DNA of 64,000 bases, taken from assembly GCA_002437725.1 (NCBI GenBank), contig DJRF01000010.1, positions 354,960 to 418,959 on the forward strand. The letters are read 5' to 3'. The notes under the pieces were generated by a model, which ran no database searches, was not told the origin of the DNA, and was given only the letters and a program-made list of their open reading frames with translations. The stretch comes from Treponema sp. UBA6367. Its GTDB lineage: Bacteria; Spirochaetota; Spirochaetia; Treponematales; Treponemataceae. Shown piece after piece: positions 37,576 through 46,552 of this stretch (its first letter is position 1; each line of letters opens with the position of its first letter). The position numbers and the translations under genes were made by a program.

Positions 37576-38346
37576 ATGCGAAGCAGAAAATTTATCTATA
37601 TTATTTTTATGACTTCAATGTTTTTTCTATACGGAGAATCTGACGGAGAAAAACTTTTTAAAATAAACGATCCTTCAGGTGCGGTTCCTTTGCTTGAAAA
37701 AGAGATTTCTGAAGGAAAAATTTCAGGCGACACGTTTAATTTTTTAGGATTGGCGTACTTTCAGCTTGGAGATTATGCAAAATCAATAGATGCGTTTGAA
37801 AGAGGAATGAAAGTTTCTGCTTCTTCAAGAAAAGTTTTGGCTTTTAATGAAGGCAATGTGGCTTACGTTAGCGGAGATTACACTTTGGCAGAAAACTGTT
37901 TTTCGCTTGCGTTGGCGGCTTCTCCAAATTATTCAGCGGCGGTCTTGAATCGTGCAAATTCAAGGCTTATGAAGCGCAGTTACAAAGATGCTGTTGCTGA
38001 TTACAAAAAATTTCTTGAAATGGAGCCGTTAAATTCTCAAAGCGAGGAAATAAAGCGGCTTATTGCATATCTTGAAGAAGAAATCGTTCTGCAGGAAAAA
38101 GAAGAAATTCGCTTGGCAGAAGAAAAGAAGCGTCAGGAAGAAGAAAATGCAAGAATTCAAGCAGAACTTGCAAAGCAGCAGGCTGAAAAGCAAGCTGCCG
38201 AAGCTGCAAAAAAAGCAGAAGAGGAAGAGCGTCGGCGGAAGTTGCTTGAAGAAGTGGCGAATTCTTTGCAGCAAACAGATACTACAAATATGACAGCAGG
38301 TGCTGAGGATGTCCTTGATTACGACTACGAATCTGAGCTTGAATAG
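37576..38346 (+). CDS. TPR protein with coiled-coil tail, signal-bearing
   Basis: A 256-residue protein. The hydrophobic FIYIIFMTSMFFLYG start is a probable signal. Three or four TPRs follow (FLGLAYFQLGDYAKSIDAFE, NEGNVAYVSGDYTLAENCFS, NRANSRLMKRSYKDAVADY). Then a long Glu/Lys/Ala coiled coil (about 165-230) and an acidic end DYDYESELE. No SD; TAATAT at 37563-37568 lies 7 nt before the ATG, suggesting a leaderless message. Pairs with the longer TPR gene 23 bp downstream. Confidence 0.75.
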   Translation: MRSRKFIYIIFMTSMFFLYGESDGEKLFKINDPSGAVPLLEKEISEGKISGDTFNFLGLAYFQLGDYAKSIDAFERGMKVSASSRKVLAFNEGNVAYVSGDYTLAENCFSLALAASPNYSAAVLNRANSRLMKRSYKDAVADYKKFLEMEPLNSQSEEIKRLIAYLEEEIVLQEKEEIRLAEEKKRQEEENARIQAELAKQQAEKQAAEAAKKAEEEERRRKLLEEVANSLQQTDTTNMTAGAEDVLDYDYESELE

Positions 38347-38368
38347 CATATAAAAAAAAGGTGGCTTT

Positions 38369-40510
38369 ATGAAAGATTTTGATTTTAATAATTGGAAAAG
38401 CGGGGCTTTGAGCTCTGAAAAAAAAGGAATTTTAACAAAGTTTACAAAAAAGCAAAAAGCTGTTGCTATAACGGTTTTGTCTGCGATTGTGGCTTTGGTT
38501 TTATTTTTTTGTATAAGAGGTTGTGTCGGTTCAAGCGCTTCTAAAAATTTTAAGAATAACACGCTTTCCTTAGTTCAAATGTATTTGGAGCGGGGTGAAT
38601 ACGATCGCGCGCTAGATAAACTTGATGAACTTTTGATAAAGAACGGAAAAGATCAAGATATTATTGATTTAATGGACAAAATTATAGCTGCGAAAAATGC
38701 CGCGACTTCTGAAAACGGTGCTAATGTAACTGTTGAAGTTGATACTGAAAACCTTTCTTCCTTAATTGATTCTATGCGTTCAGAAATGGCGAAGAATAAT
38801 GAAAATATGAAGAAGCAGCTTGATAAGACCAATGCAGAGGCTGAGAAAGACAGAAAGGAGATGGCCTTGCTTTTAAAGCAGCAGCAGGAACAGGCTGAGC
38901 AAGAAAAAGTTCGGCAGCAGGAAGAAAAAAACAGACAAAAAGCAATTGAAGAGCAGCGTAAAAAAGATGAGGCTGCGAAAAAAGCTGCAGAAGAGGCGCT
39001 TTCAAAAAAGAATGAAGCATTAAAAAAGGAAATTGCAGCTGTAAATGATGAAATTCAGCAAGGGAAAACGGCTTTAAACTCTGGTAATATAGATTCCGCA
39101 TTTGCACATTTTGATAATGCCGTGAAAAAACTTCCTGTTTCTGAAGGAGAGCCTGATTTTAGCGCTAAAAAGTATTCAGAAATGGCTAACTTGCTTTACA
39201 ATGCGGAACAGACTGTTTCTTCTGATTCCGATAAGAAACGCCTTCACAATATGGCTGTTGATTATGCAAAGAACGCTGTCGCAAAAAATGCTAAAGAAGG
39301 TCCTTCCCAGTTTATTTTAGGCATGGATGCAATGGGTAGCAAAGACTATCAAAAGGCGCTTGAATGTTTTAACAAAGCGGTTGCAGCAGATGGAAATAAC
39401 TATCTTTATTACTACAATTTGGGGCGTGTGCAATACATGACAAGAAAATATACGGAAGCTAAATCTTCATTTACAACTGCTTCTCAATTGAATACTTCTT
39501 TTGCTGCGGCAAGATATAATCTTGGACTTACAAATCTTAAGCTTAACGATTTAAAGAGCGCTCTTGCAGAATTTAGAAGGGCTCACGACATTGATTCTAG
39601 GTACGAAAAGGCGTACTTAGAAGAAGCTAGGGTTCTTATGCGGCTTGCTGACTATTCGGGAGCAGTATCGGCTTATCTAAATGTCATAAAACTCAATAAT
39701 ACAAATAGAGCTGCTCTTCAAGAGTTAGGTAGCGTTTACTATCAGATGAAAAAATATCCTGATGCTGAAAGCTCTTTTAGGCAGTCGCTTGCTCTTCTTC
39801 CATCTGGAACAGAAGATCCTTTGACTTATTACAATCTTTCCACAGTTCTTTTTGAGCAAGGAAAATCTATGGAAGCTCTTGCTTATGCAGCCAAGGCTTA
39901 TGATTCAAATTCTCTTATAAAAGACGCTTCTTCAAGAGCAAATATTATTTACAACTATGCTTTGCTTTGCGACAAAACTGGAAAAGAAACCGAAGCGATT
40001 ACAAAATATTCTGAAGTTTTAAAATTAAAGCCAAATCACTTAAAGACGCTTATAAATCTTGGTGTTGTGTATATGAAATCGAATCCGCCTGATGTAGATA
40101 CTGCCCTTTCTTTGTTCACAAACGCTTATTCAATAGATAAGAATAATTTTGAAGTTAACAACAATCTGGGAAGCGCATACCTTGCAAAAAAAGATTATAA
40201 AAACGCAATTCTTTATTTTCAAAATGCTTTAAAGATTGAGCCTTCAAACAACGAAGTTAGATATAATTTAGCTCAAGCTTTTGCAAGCGATGCGCAGTTT
40301 GACAATGCTAAGGTAACATATACAGAACTTTTAAAACTTGCTCCAGATAACTGGGACAGTTACGTAGAACTTGGAAAGGTTTGCATGGCTTTAAACGATA
40401 ACGCATCTGCAGAAAAGTATCTTGTTTTTGTCCAGACAAAGAATCCTTCGTTCAGAAAGCAAGAAGTTTCTGCCTTATTAGATTCAATTTCTAGCAGCGA
40501 TGCTAAGTAA
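38369..40510 (+). CDS. Large membrane-anchored TPR protein
   Basis: A 713-residue protein: cytoplasmic start, membrane helix AVAITVLSAIVALVLFFCI (about 33-51), a coiled coil of Glu/Lys/Gln (about 130-235) and about ten TPRs (265-700; for example YYYNLGRVQYMTRKYTEAKS and AALQELGSVYYQMKKYPDAE). RBS AAGGTGGC. Long TPR arrays of this type scaffold envelope complexes; partners unknown. Ends 2 bp before the converging mutL stop. Confidence 0.8.
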   Translation: MKDFDFNNWKSGALSSEKKGILTKFTKKQKAVAITVLSAIVALVLFFCIRGCVGSSASKNFKNNTLSLVQMYLERGEYDRALDKLDELLIKNGKDQDIIDLMDKIIAAKNAATSENGANVTVEVDTENLSSLIDSMRSEMAKNNENMKKQLDKTNAEAEKDRKEMALLLKQQQEQAEQEKVRQQEEKNRQKAIEEQRKKDEAAKKAAEEALSKKNEALKKEIAAVNDEIQQGKTALNSGNIDSAFAHFDNAVKKLPVSEGEPDFSAKKYSEMANLLYNAEQTVSSDSDKKRLHNMAVDYAKNAVAKNAKEGPSQFILGMDAMGSKDYQKALECFNKAVAADGNNYLYYYNLGRVQYMTRKYTEAKSSFTTASQLNTSFAAARYNLGLTNLKLNDLKSALAEFRRAHDIDSRYEKAYLEEARVLMRLADYSGAVSAYLNVIKLNNTNRAALQELGSVYYQMKKYPDAESSFRQSLALLPSGTEDPLTYYNLSTVLFEQGKSMEALAYAAKAYDSNSLIKDASSRANIIYNYALLCDKTGKETEAITKYSEVLKLKPNHLKTLINLGVVYMKSNPPDVDTALSLFTNAYSIDKNNFEVNNNLGSAYLAKKDYKNAILYFQNALKIEPSNNEVRYNLAQAFASDAQFDNAKVTYTELLKLAPDNWDSYVELGKVCMALNDNASAEKYLVFVQTKNPSFRKQEVSALLDSISSSDAK

Positions 40511-40512
40511 GT

Positions 40513-42480
40513 TTAAGTTCTTTTTACAAGGGAAAATAGTTTTTCCCTTGTAATTGTAGTAAAAACTGGTCTTCCGTGCGGGCAGTGCGGATCTTGTAAA
40601 GAAAGAGCTTCTTTTGCAATTTTTGCTGCAGTTGAGCTGTCTAATTTCCATCCATCTTTTACTGCTGCCTTGCATGCCGTCATTGCTGCAATTGAATAAA
40701 TTATTTTTTCGGGTTCAACTTTTGTGTCAAAAATAGCGTGTTCCAGTTCTTCTTGCGTGCCAGTCCACCTTTCGTGAATTGTTGTAAATTCCCATACACC
40801 ATCTTCTTTTTGAAAGCATGTAAATCCTATTTCTTTTAGATTTTCTTTTATTGATTCTAAGTATTTATCTTCGTTTTTATCTTTTGTTTCTATAATATAG
40901 GGAATGAGCAAATTTTGACATTTTTGGCGTTCCTGCATTATTTGATCAAAAAGAATTCTTTCGTGGGCAGCATGCTGGTCGATTATGTAAAGAGTTGAAT
41001 TTTTTTCTGCAAAAATAAAAGTTCCAAGTCCAGTTCCTATGTAATTAAATGTATTTTCTGTTTGAGGTTCTTTTTCTTTTTGAAAATCAAAGGCTTGTTC
41101 TTTTTGAAAATTTTGTTTTTTTGAATTAAACTTTGCAATTACACTGTCCATATAAGAACTTATGCTTTCTGATGTTTGTAAAGGAATGTCTTCTGGAAAA
41201 CTGTTGAAATCATTCGTTTTTAAAAATTTTTCTTCATGGATTTCTTGAGCTTGTTGAATTGGAAATGTTTTTGACTCTGCAAAAAATCTGTTTCTATTGC
41301 TAGAATTGTAAATATTTTTATTTGTTCCTAAAAAATGGCTGTACGAAGTGTTGGACGGTTGAAAATAGTTTTTTTCTTCTTTTTGGGCTGATTCCTCTAT
41401 TATTTTTGAAGCGAGTTCGGCAGGCGAAAAAAAATCATTGCTAAAATCTTTTTGTTCAGATTTTAGAACTGTAGTTTTTTTCATTGTTCTATTTGTATAT
41501 TCACTATAAAAATTCCTGACAGCGCAGCTTATTTCGTGATGAATTACAGAAAGATCTTTGAATCTAACTTCTTTTTTTGCTGGATGAATGTTAAAATCTA
41601 CAAGGGACGAATCGACATTTATGAAAACCGCTGCGACTGGAAAAGTTCCATTTGGAAAGTAACCTTGCCCGCCGTATTCAACTGCTTGGGCTAAAGAGTA
41701 TTCGTTTATTTTTCTTCCATTTACAAAGATGTATATATCTTTTTTGTTTGGGCGAAAAACTCCAGGTTCACCTAAAACAATTTTAAAAGAAAAATCGTTA
41801 TTCGAACTGTTTGAAATTTCGTAAAAAAGCTGTAAAGGCTCTTTTAGTTCCATTCCCTTTACAAACCTTTCCACCAGAGTTTGTCCTGCAGGCAGGTCAA
41901 GTTTTATTTCACCGTCATTTACGAATCTAAAAGCTATTTGCGGGTTTGGAAGCGACTTTTCAATAAATGTATTCTTGCACATTGTGCTTTCTGTTGCTGG
42001 TCTTTTTAAAAAAATTCTTCTTGCTGGAAAATTTTCAAAAAGTCCTTCTGCTTGTACAATTGTGCCTTTAAGGCTGGCCGCTGGTTCCATTATATGGTCT
42101 TCTGTAATAGAAGCTTTCATTTTGTAACCGCCAGAAATTATTGAAAGTCTGCAAACTGCTGCTATTGAGGAAAGCGCTTCTCCGCGGAATCCTAGAGTTG
42201 TAAGCTTTAGCAAATCTGTTTCTTGTTGAATTTTGCTCGTTGCGTGAGGACGTGCGCACGCAAATAAGTCTTCTTTTGTCATTCCGCAGCCGTCATCAAC
42301 AATTCTTACTTTTTCAATTCCTCCGCCAGAAATTTCTACTGTAATTTTGCTTGCTTTAGAATCGATTGCATTATCCATTAATTCTCGAACTATTGCATTT
42401 GGTCGATCTATAACTTCGCCGGCGGCAATTTTTCTTGCAACTTCAGCATTTAATTGCCGTACAGGATTTTCTGCGCTCAT
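40513..42480 (-). CDS. mutL: DNA mismatch repair endonuclease MutL
   Basis: A 655-residue MutL. The GHKL ATPase has IAAGEVIDRP, RELMDNAIDSKA (catalytic Glu33 and metal-binding Asn37), DDGCGM and GFRGEALSSIAAV; FNIHPAKKEVRF ends the N-terminal half near 330. A Lys/Gln/Phe-rich linker (about 345-470) leads to the dimerisation/nuclease part with IIDQHAAHERILFDQ, ACKAAVKDG and CPHGRP, so the nicking site looks present (last acidic position Asp for Glu). ATG overlaps the xseB stop; operon xseA-xseB-mutL. Confidence 0.94.
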   Translation of the reverse strand: MSAENPVRQLNAEVARKIAAGEVIDRPNAIVRELMDNAIDSKASKITVEISGGGIEKVRIVDDGCGMTKEDLFACARPHATSKIQQETDLLKLTTLGFRGEALSSIAAVCRLSIISGGYKMKASITEDHIMEPAASLKGTIVQAEGLFENFPARRIFLKRPATESTMCKNTFIEKSLPNPQIAFRFVNDGEIKLDLPAGQTLVERFVKGMELKEPLQLFYEISNSSNNDFSFKIVLGEPGVFRPNKKDIYIFVNGRKINEYSLAQAVEYGGQGYFPNGTFPVAAVFINVDSSLVDFNIHPAKKEVRFKDLSVIHHEISCAVRNFYSEYTNRTMKKTTVLKSEQKDFSNDFFSPAELASKIIEESAQKEEKNYFQPSNTSYSHFLGTNKNIYNSSNRNRFFAESKTFPIQQAQEIHEEKFLKTNDFNSFPEDIPLQTSESISSYMDSVIAKFNSKKQNFQKEQAFDFQKEKEPQTENTFNYIGTGLGTFIFAEKNSTLYIIDQHAAHERILFDQIMQERQKCQNLLIPYIIETKDKNEDKYLESIKENLKEIGFTCFQKEDGVWEFTTIHERWTGTQEELEHAIFDTKVEPEKIIYSIAAMTACKAAVKDGWKLDSSTAAKIAKEALSLQDPHCPHGRPVFTTITREKLFSLVKRT

Positions 42481-42752
42481 TGTCTTGTTCCTTGAGAAGG
42501 TTTTCCAGATGAGCCGGTTTCATCTACTTGCGAAAATAAATCAAGTTCAGCGCCTGTTCCGTCAATAGGATTTGGCTCTTTCATAAGTTGCTGGATTTTG
42601 CCTTCTATTTTGTCGATTTCTTTTTCCATGCCGTTAGCAAGTTTTATTCCTTCTTCAAAAGTTTTTAATGCTTCTTCGAGCGAAATATCGCTCTTTTTTA
42701 TGTTTTCAGTAAGTTGCTCAAGTTTTGAAAGTTTTTCTTCAAAGTTGTTCAT
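42477..42752 (-). CDS. xseB: Exodeoxyribonuclease VII small subunit
   Basis: A 91-residue protein. NFEEKLSKLEQLTENIKKSD and SLEEALKTFEEGIKLANGME are diagnostic of XseB. It binds XseA to form ExoVII. The C-terminal tail after residue 63 (NPIDGTGAELDLFSQVDETG) is longer than usual. Stop overlaps mutL ATG; 14 bp after xseA. Confidence 0.93.
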   Translation of the reverse strand: MNNFEEKLSKLEQLTENIKKSDISLEEALKTFEEGIKLANGMEKEIDKIEGKIQQLMKEPNPIDGTGAELDLFSQVDETGSSGKPSQGTRQ

Positions 42753-42766
42753 TTATTATTCCTCTC

Positions 42767-43981
42767 TTATTCTACATTTTGTACAACTGCAGATATTTTT
42801 CCTATTGCAGGTATAATTTCTATAAACTCTCCTGATTTGGTTTCATTCGCATTGCGAATAATTTTGCCATTTTTTTTTATGCGGACCATGGAATATCCTC
42901 TTTCCAAAATTGTGTTTGGACTTGCGTTTTCAAGAATTGTTATACAATTTTGGACTTTTCGCCTTGATTCTTCAACTTTTTCTAAAATATTTTTTTGTAT
43001 ATTTTCTTTAGCCCTTTCAAATCGGTTTAGCAGCTGTTGTTCAATAGCTCTAAAACTTAATTCAAGATTTTCTGGATCAAAGCTTTTTATTAGAAGTCGA
43101 GTTTTTTCTACTTTGTTCATCGCATTTCTATATAAATCAGATTTATATCTATTTATAGAATCTATAATTTCTGAAAGCAACGGAACTGCAAGTTCTGCTG
43201 CCGCTGACGGAGTAGGCGCGCGCCTGTCTGCTGCGTAATCGCAAAGCGCCCAGTCTATTTCGTGGCCGACTGCGCTGATTACAGGAATTTCGCTTTGCGC
43301 AATTGCTCTTACTACTGTTTCGTCGCTAAACGGCAACAAATCTTCTAAAGAGCCGCCCCCGCGTCCCACTATAAGAACTTCGCAAAGTTTTGCAATATTT
43401 GCATTCCTTATCTGCTGAGCTATTGAACTTGCGGCGTCTTCGCCTTGAACGATTGCTGGAAAAACAATTACAGAAACGCATTTGTTTCTTCTTTTTGTAA
43501 TCTGAAGAATATCTCTTAAAGCGGCTCCTGTAGGGCTTGTTACAACGCCTATTGTTTTTGGAAAAAATGGAAGCTCTTTTTTTGAAGATTCATCAAAAAG
43601 ACCTTCTAAATAAAATCTTTTTTTTCGTTCTTCGAGCATTTTTAAAATGTCGCCTTCGCCAGCAACTTCCATTTTGCTAAGAATTATTTGGTAATTCCCT
43701 CTAGGGGAATAAACTGAAAGCCGTCCTGTGCAGCGGACTTTTACTCCGTCCTTTGGAATAAACTGAAGTGAATAGGCATTGCTTTTAAACATCACCGCGC
43801 TTATTTGCGAAGTTGCATCTTTTAGCGTAAAATAAAGATGCCCAGAAGAATTTGGCCTGTAGTTTGAGATTTCTCCTTCAATTACAATTTGCGGGAATGA
43901 ACCTTCAAGGATTTCTTTTAAAAGATTATTGATTTCTGAAACTGTAAATATTTTGTCAGAAGGAAAAAGCGAAAAATTCAT
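42767..43981 (-). CDS. xseA: Exodeoxyribonuclease VII large subunit
   Basis: A 404-residue ExoVII large subunit that degrades single-stranded DNA. OB domain: FTVSEINNLLKEILEGSFPQ, EGEISNYRPNSSGHLYFTLK. Catalytic part: TSPTGAALRDILQI, VGRGGGSLEDLLPF, ISAVGHEIDWALCDYAADRR and PTPSAAAEL. C-terminal helices and RGYSMVRIKKNGKII. First gene of the xseA-xseB-mutL unit, divergent from the SPASM operon with a 56-bp gap. Confidence 0.95.
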   Translation of the reverse strand: MNFSLFPSDKIFTVSEINNLLKEILEGSFPQIVIEGEISNYRPNSSGHLYFTLKDATSQISAVMFKSNAYSLQFIPKDGVKVRCTGRLSVYSPRGNYQIILSKMEVAGEGDILKMLEERKKRFYLEGLFDESSKKELPFFPKTIGVVTSPTGAALRDILQITKRRNKCVSVIVFPAIVQGEDAASSIAQQIRNANIAKLCEVLIVGRGGGSLEDLLPFSDETVVRAIAQSEIPVISAVGHEIDWALCDYAADRRAPTPSAAAELAVPLLSEIIDSINRYKSDLYRNAMNKVEKTRLLIKSFDPENLELSFRAIEQQLLNRFERAKENIQKNILEKVEESRRKVQNCITILENASPNTILERGYSMVRIKKNGKIIRNANETKSGEFIEIIPAIGKISAVVQNVE

Positions 43982-44037
43982 AATATGATTTTATACATTA
44001 CATTCAACTTGTTCAACGGTTTGCCGATATATAAGAG

Positions 44038-45618
44038 ATGAATACTCTTACAGTTTTATTTGCAGATGAAAAATCTAATTTCATGTTTGATAAGCTTTTT
44101 GGCTCAAACTCAGCATTCGACTTGTCGTTTGATTGGGCAAAGCAAGTTTTTAAAACTTATGGCAAAGCTGTCTGCATTTTTACATATCCAAAAATTAAAG
44201 AAAAATGCGAAGAACTTGTAAAAGATTTTCCTTTTGCTAGCGTTGAATGTTCTGAAAATTGGAATGTGCAGTTGTTGTTTTCAAAAATGTCAGAGAAAGC
44301 AAAAGATTTTGATTGCGCTAATATTTTATTTGCTTACTCAGACCAGCCTTTTTTGGATTTTGGTATTACAAAAGATATAGTTGATACCCACACGCGTTTT
44401 TGTGCGGAATATACTTTTGCCGATGGTTATCCAGACGGCTTTTGTCCGGAAATGCTGGATGCAGGAACTGCGTCAATATTAAGTGAGCTTGCTTTAAAAA
44501 AGGATGAAGGACTTGCCTTGATTTCAAAATCTGCTGTTTTTGATTTTATAAAAACTGATATAAACTCTTTTGAAGTTGAAACTGTAATCGCAGATGAAGA
44601 TTTTAAACTTTTTAGAATGATATTTGACTGTTCTAAAAAAATAACAGCGCTTGCCTGCAAAAAATTGTTTGAGCTGCATCTTGATAACAAAGATATTTTA
44701 GAAAAATCTTATCTAGCATCAAAAAAACTTGAAATTTTAAAAACTGTTCCTGCTTTTTATGATATACAAATATGTACTGCTGTGAACACAAAAAGTATTT
44801 ATTTGCCAGACGAAATGCAAAAATCTGATTCTAATGCTTTTATGGAGATTAACGATTTTCAAAATATAATTGCAAAAATAAAAGCGCTTTCAGATTCTGC
44901 TGTTATAAGCCTTTCTGCATGGGGAGAAGCTTTGTTGCATCCAGATTTTTGTTCCTTTGTAAAAACTGTTTTAAGTCACAAAAGTTTAAAATTAATTATA
45001 GAAACTGATGGCTATCAAGTAAGCGAAAAATTGTGTCAGGAAATAAAAAATATAGAAGATTCTCTTAGCCAAAATTCGGAAAAAAACTCTTTGGCTCAAA
45101 TTTCTTGGATAGTTCGCATAGATTCTTCAACTTCTTGTGTTTACGAACTTATAAATGGAGATTCTCTTGGTTTTGAAAAGGCTGTTAGTGCCGTTGCGCT
45201 TTTGGCAAAGTATTTTCCTAAAAGTGTATACGCCCAGTTAGTTCGCATGAATGAAAACGAAAGCGAACTTGAAAGTTTTTACCGTTTTTGGAGCGATAAA
45301 AACAGTCCTTCGAACGGTAATGTAATTATTCAGAAGTTTAATTCATTTTGCGGTGTTTTAGAAGACAGAAAGCCTGCAGATCTCTCTCCAATAGAGCGAA
45401 ATCCTTGTTGGCATCTTCGCCGAGATATGACTATTCTTGTAGATGGCAGTGTTCCTCTGTGTAAACAGTGCCTTTGTAAAAATATTCAAGGTAATGCGTT
45501 TTCGCAAAATCTTGAAGATATATGGGAAAAATTTGACTTAGAATTAAAAAATCAGATTGATGGAAAATATTCTTCATTATGTGAGAAGTGCGATGAATAC
45601 TATACCTTTAACTTTTAA
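44038..45618 (+). CDS. Spiro-SPASM protein (degenerate radical SAM)
   Basis: A 526-residue protein of the spirochaete-specific SPASM family. The first 200 residues resemble a nucleotidyl/glycosyltransferase-like alpha-beta fold. The middle looks like a radical-SAM barrel (SLSAWGEALLHPDFCSFVKT, LIIETDGYQVSEKL), but the expected CxxxCxxC loop is replaced by IQICTAVNTKSIYLP, so classical radical chemistry is unlikely. The end is a SPASM-type cysteine cluster: NPCWHLRRDMTILVDGSVPL, CKQCLC and LCEKC. No SD. Starts a five- or six-gene coupled operon with sugar-modification genes. Confidence 0.82.
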   Translation: MNTLTVLFADEKSNFMFDKLFGSNSAFDLSFDWAKQVFKTYGKAVCIFTYPKIKEKCEELVKDFPFASVECSENWNVQLLFSKMSEKAKDFDCANILFAYSDQPFLDFGITKDIVDTHTRFCAEYTFADGYPDGFCPEMLDAGTASILSELALKKDEGLALISKSAVFDFIKTDINSFEVETVIADEDFKLFRMIFDCSKKITALACKKLFELHLDNKDILEKSYLASKKLEILKTVPAFYDIQICTAVNTKSIYLPDEMQKSDSNAFMEINDFQNIIAKIKALSDSAVISLSAWGEALLHPDFCSFVKTVLSHKSLKLIIETDGYQVSEKLCQEIKNIEDSLSQNSEKNSLAQISWIVRIDSSTSCVYELINGDSLGFEKAVSAVALLAKYFPKSVYAQLVRMNENESELESFYRFWSDKNSPSNGNVIIQKFNSFCGVLEDRKPADLSPIERNPCWHLRRDMTILVDGSVPLCKQCLCKNIQGNAFSQNLEDIWEKFDLELKNQIDGKYSSLCEKCDEYYTFNF

Positions 45619-46552
45619 TGAACATCAGATAAATTGCACCGTCTTAGGCGGGCAAAATAATGCTTCAAAAGGTTCTTTGAATATTTGCGCTGTTCTTTTG
45701 AATAAAAACGGAAGCCATTTGCATCTTCAGACAATTGAAAATCTTATTTCGTGTGGATTTCGCTCAATTATTTCTGTTGAGCCAAATTCTGAAAGTTACA
45801 ATATTGAAGATATGTCAAAAAGATTTCCTTCTGTAAAGTTTATAGTCCCTCGCGAAAAGTGCACAGAAGGCGACCTTATAAATTTATGCATGGCGGAAAC
45901 AGATTCTGAATACGTTTTTGTTTTAAAAGATTCTTTGTACATTCCTCAAAATTTTATGGCTGTAAATCTTGCGGAAAATCTTACAAAATCAAAATCGTAT
46001 TGTGTAGTTCCAAGGCTTGTAAGCAATCTTGGAGAAAGTGTTTCCATACGAACCACCCCAATTGCGGAGCGTGGACGTTTTAGAATAATTTCTAGCCAGC
46101 TCATAAATGATGGCGTTCATACTATATTTCCTCCTGATTTTATAGGTCTGTACAACCGCGAAAAATTTATTCAGTTAGGTGGTTTTGATTATACAATAAC
46201 TTCGTCTTATTGGCAGAATGTGGATTTGGCGATGCGTTCTTGGCTTTGGGGCGAATTTACGGTTCTTTCTACAAAATTAGCAATTACCTATAAAGATGAA
46301 GTCCCTGTAGATAATGTGACTCCAAATCTTTCTTACCTACGCTTTTATTTAAAGAATATATTGCCAAAATATAAAGCTGACCATGGAATGATTTCAAATC
46401 TTTCTTTTCTGAACTTTTTTTTCAATTCATCTTGTGGTATATTAGAGGCAATTTCGCAATTTTCCGGGGCGAAAAAGTGGGTCAAAATGCACAGATACAG
46501 GTTTCGCTACGATGCAAAATATATGATAGAAAACTGGAATAATTTAAAATGA
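45593..46552 (+). CDS. Glycosyltransferase-like protein in the SPASM operon
   Basis: About 319 residues from ATG 45593 (MNTIPLTFNEHQINCTVLGG), overlapping the SPASM gene by 26 bp; upstream starts only extend into that gene. GT2/GT-A-like parts: NICAVLLNKNGSHLHLQTIE, SEYVFVLKDSLYIPQNF (in place of the DxD region), GLYNREKFIQLGGFD and a helical end. The acidic DxD is reduced to KDS, so activity is uncertain. ATGA overlap with the next gene. Confidence 0.68.
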   Translation: MNTIPLTFNEHQINCTVLGGQNNASKGSLNICAVLLNKNGSHLHLQTIENLISCGFRSIISVEPNSESYNIEDMSKRFPSVKFIVPREKCTEGDLINLCMAETDSEYVFVLKDSLYIPQNFMAVNLAENLTKSKSYCVVPRLVSNLGESVSIRTTPIAERGRFRIISSQLINDGVHTIFPPDFIGLYNREKFIQLGGFDYTITSSYWQNVDLAMRSWLWGEFTVLSTKLAITYKDEVPVDNVTPNLSYLRFYLKNILPKYKADHGMISNLSFLNFFFNSSCGILEAISQFSGAKKWVKMHRYRFRYDAKYMIENWNNLK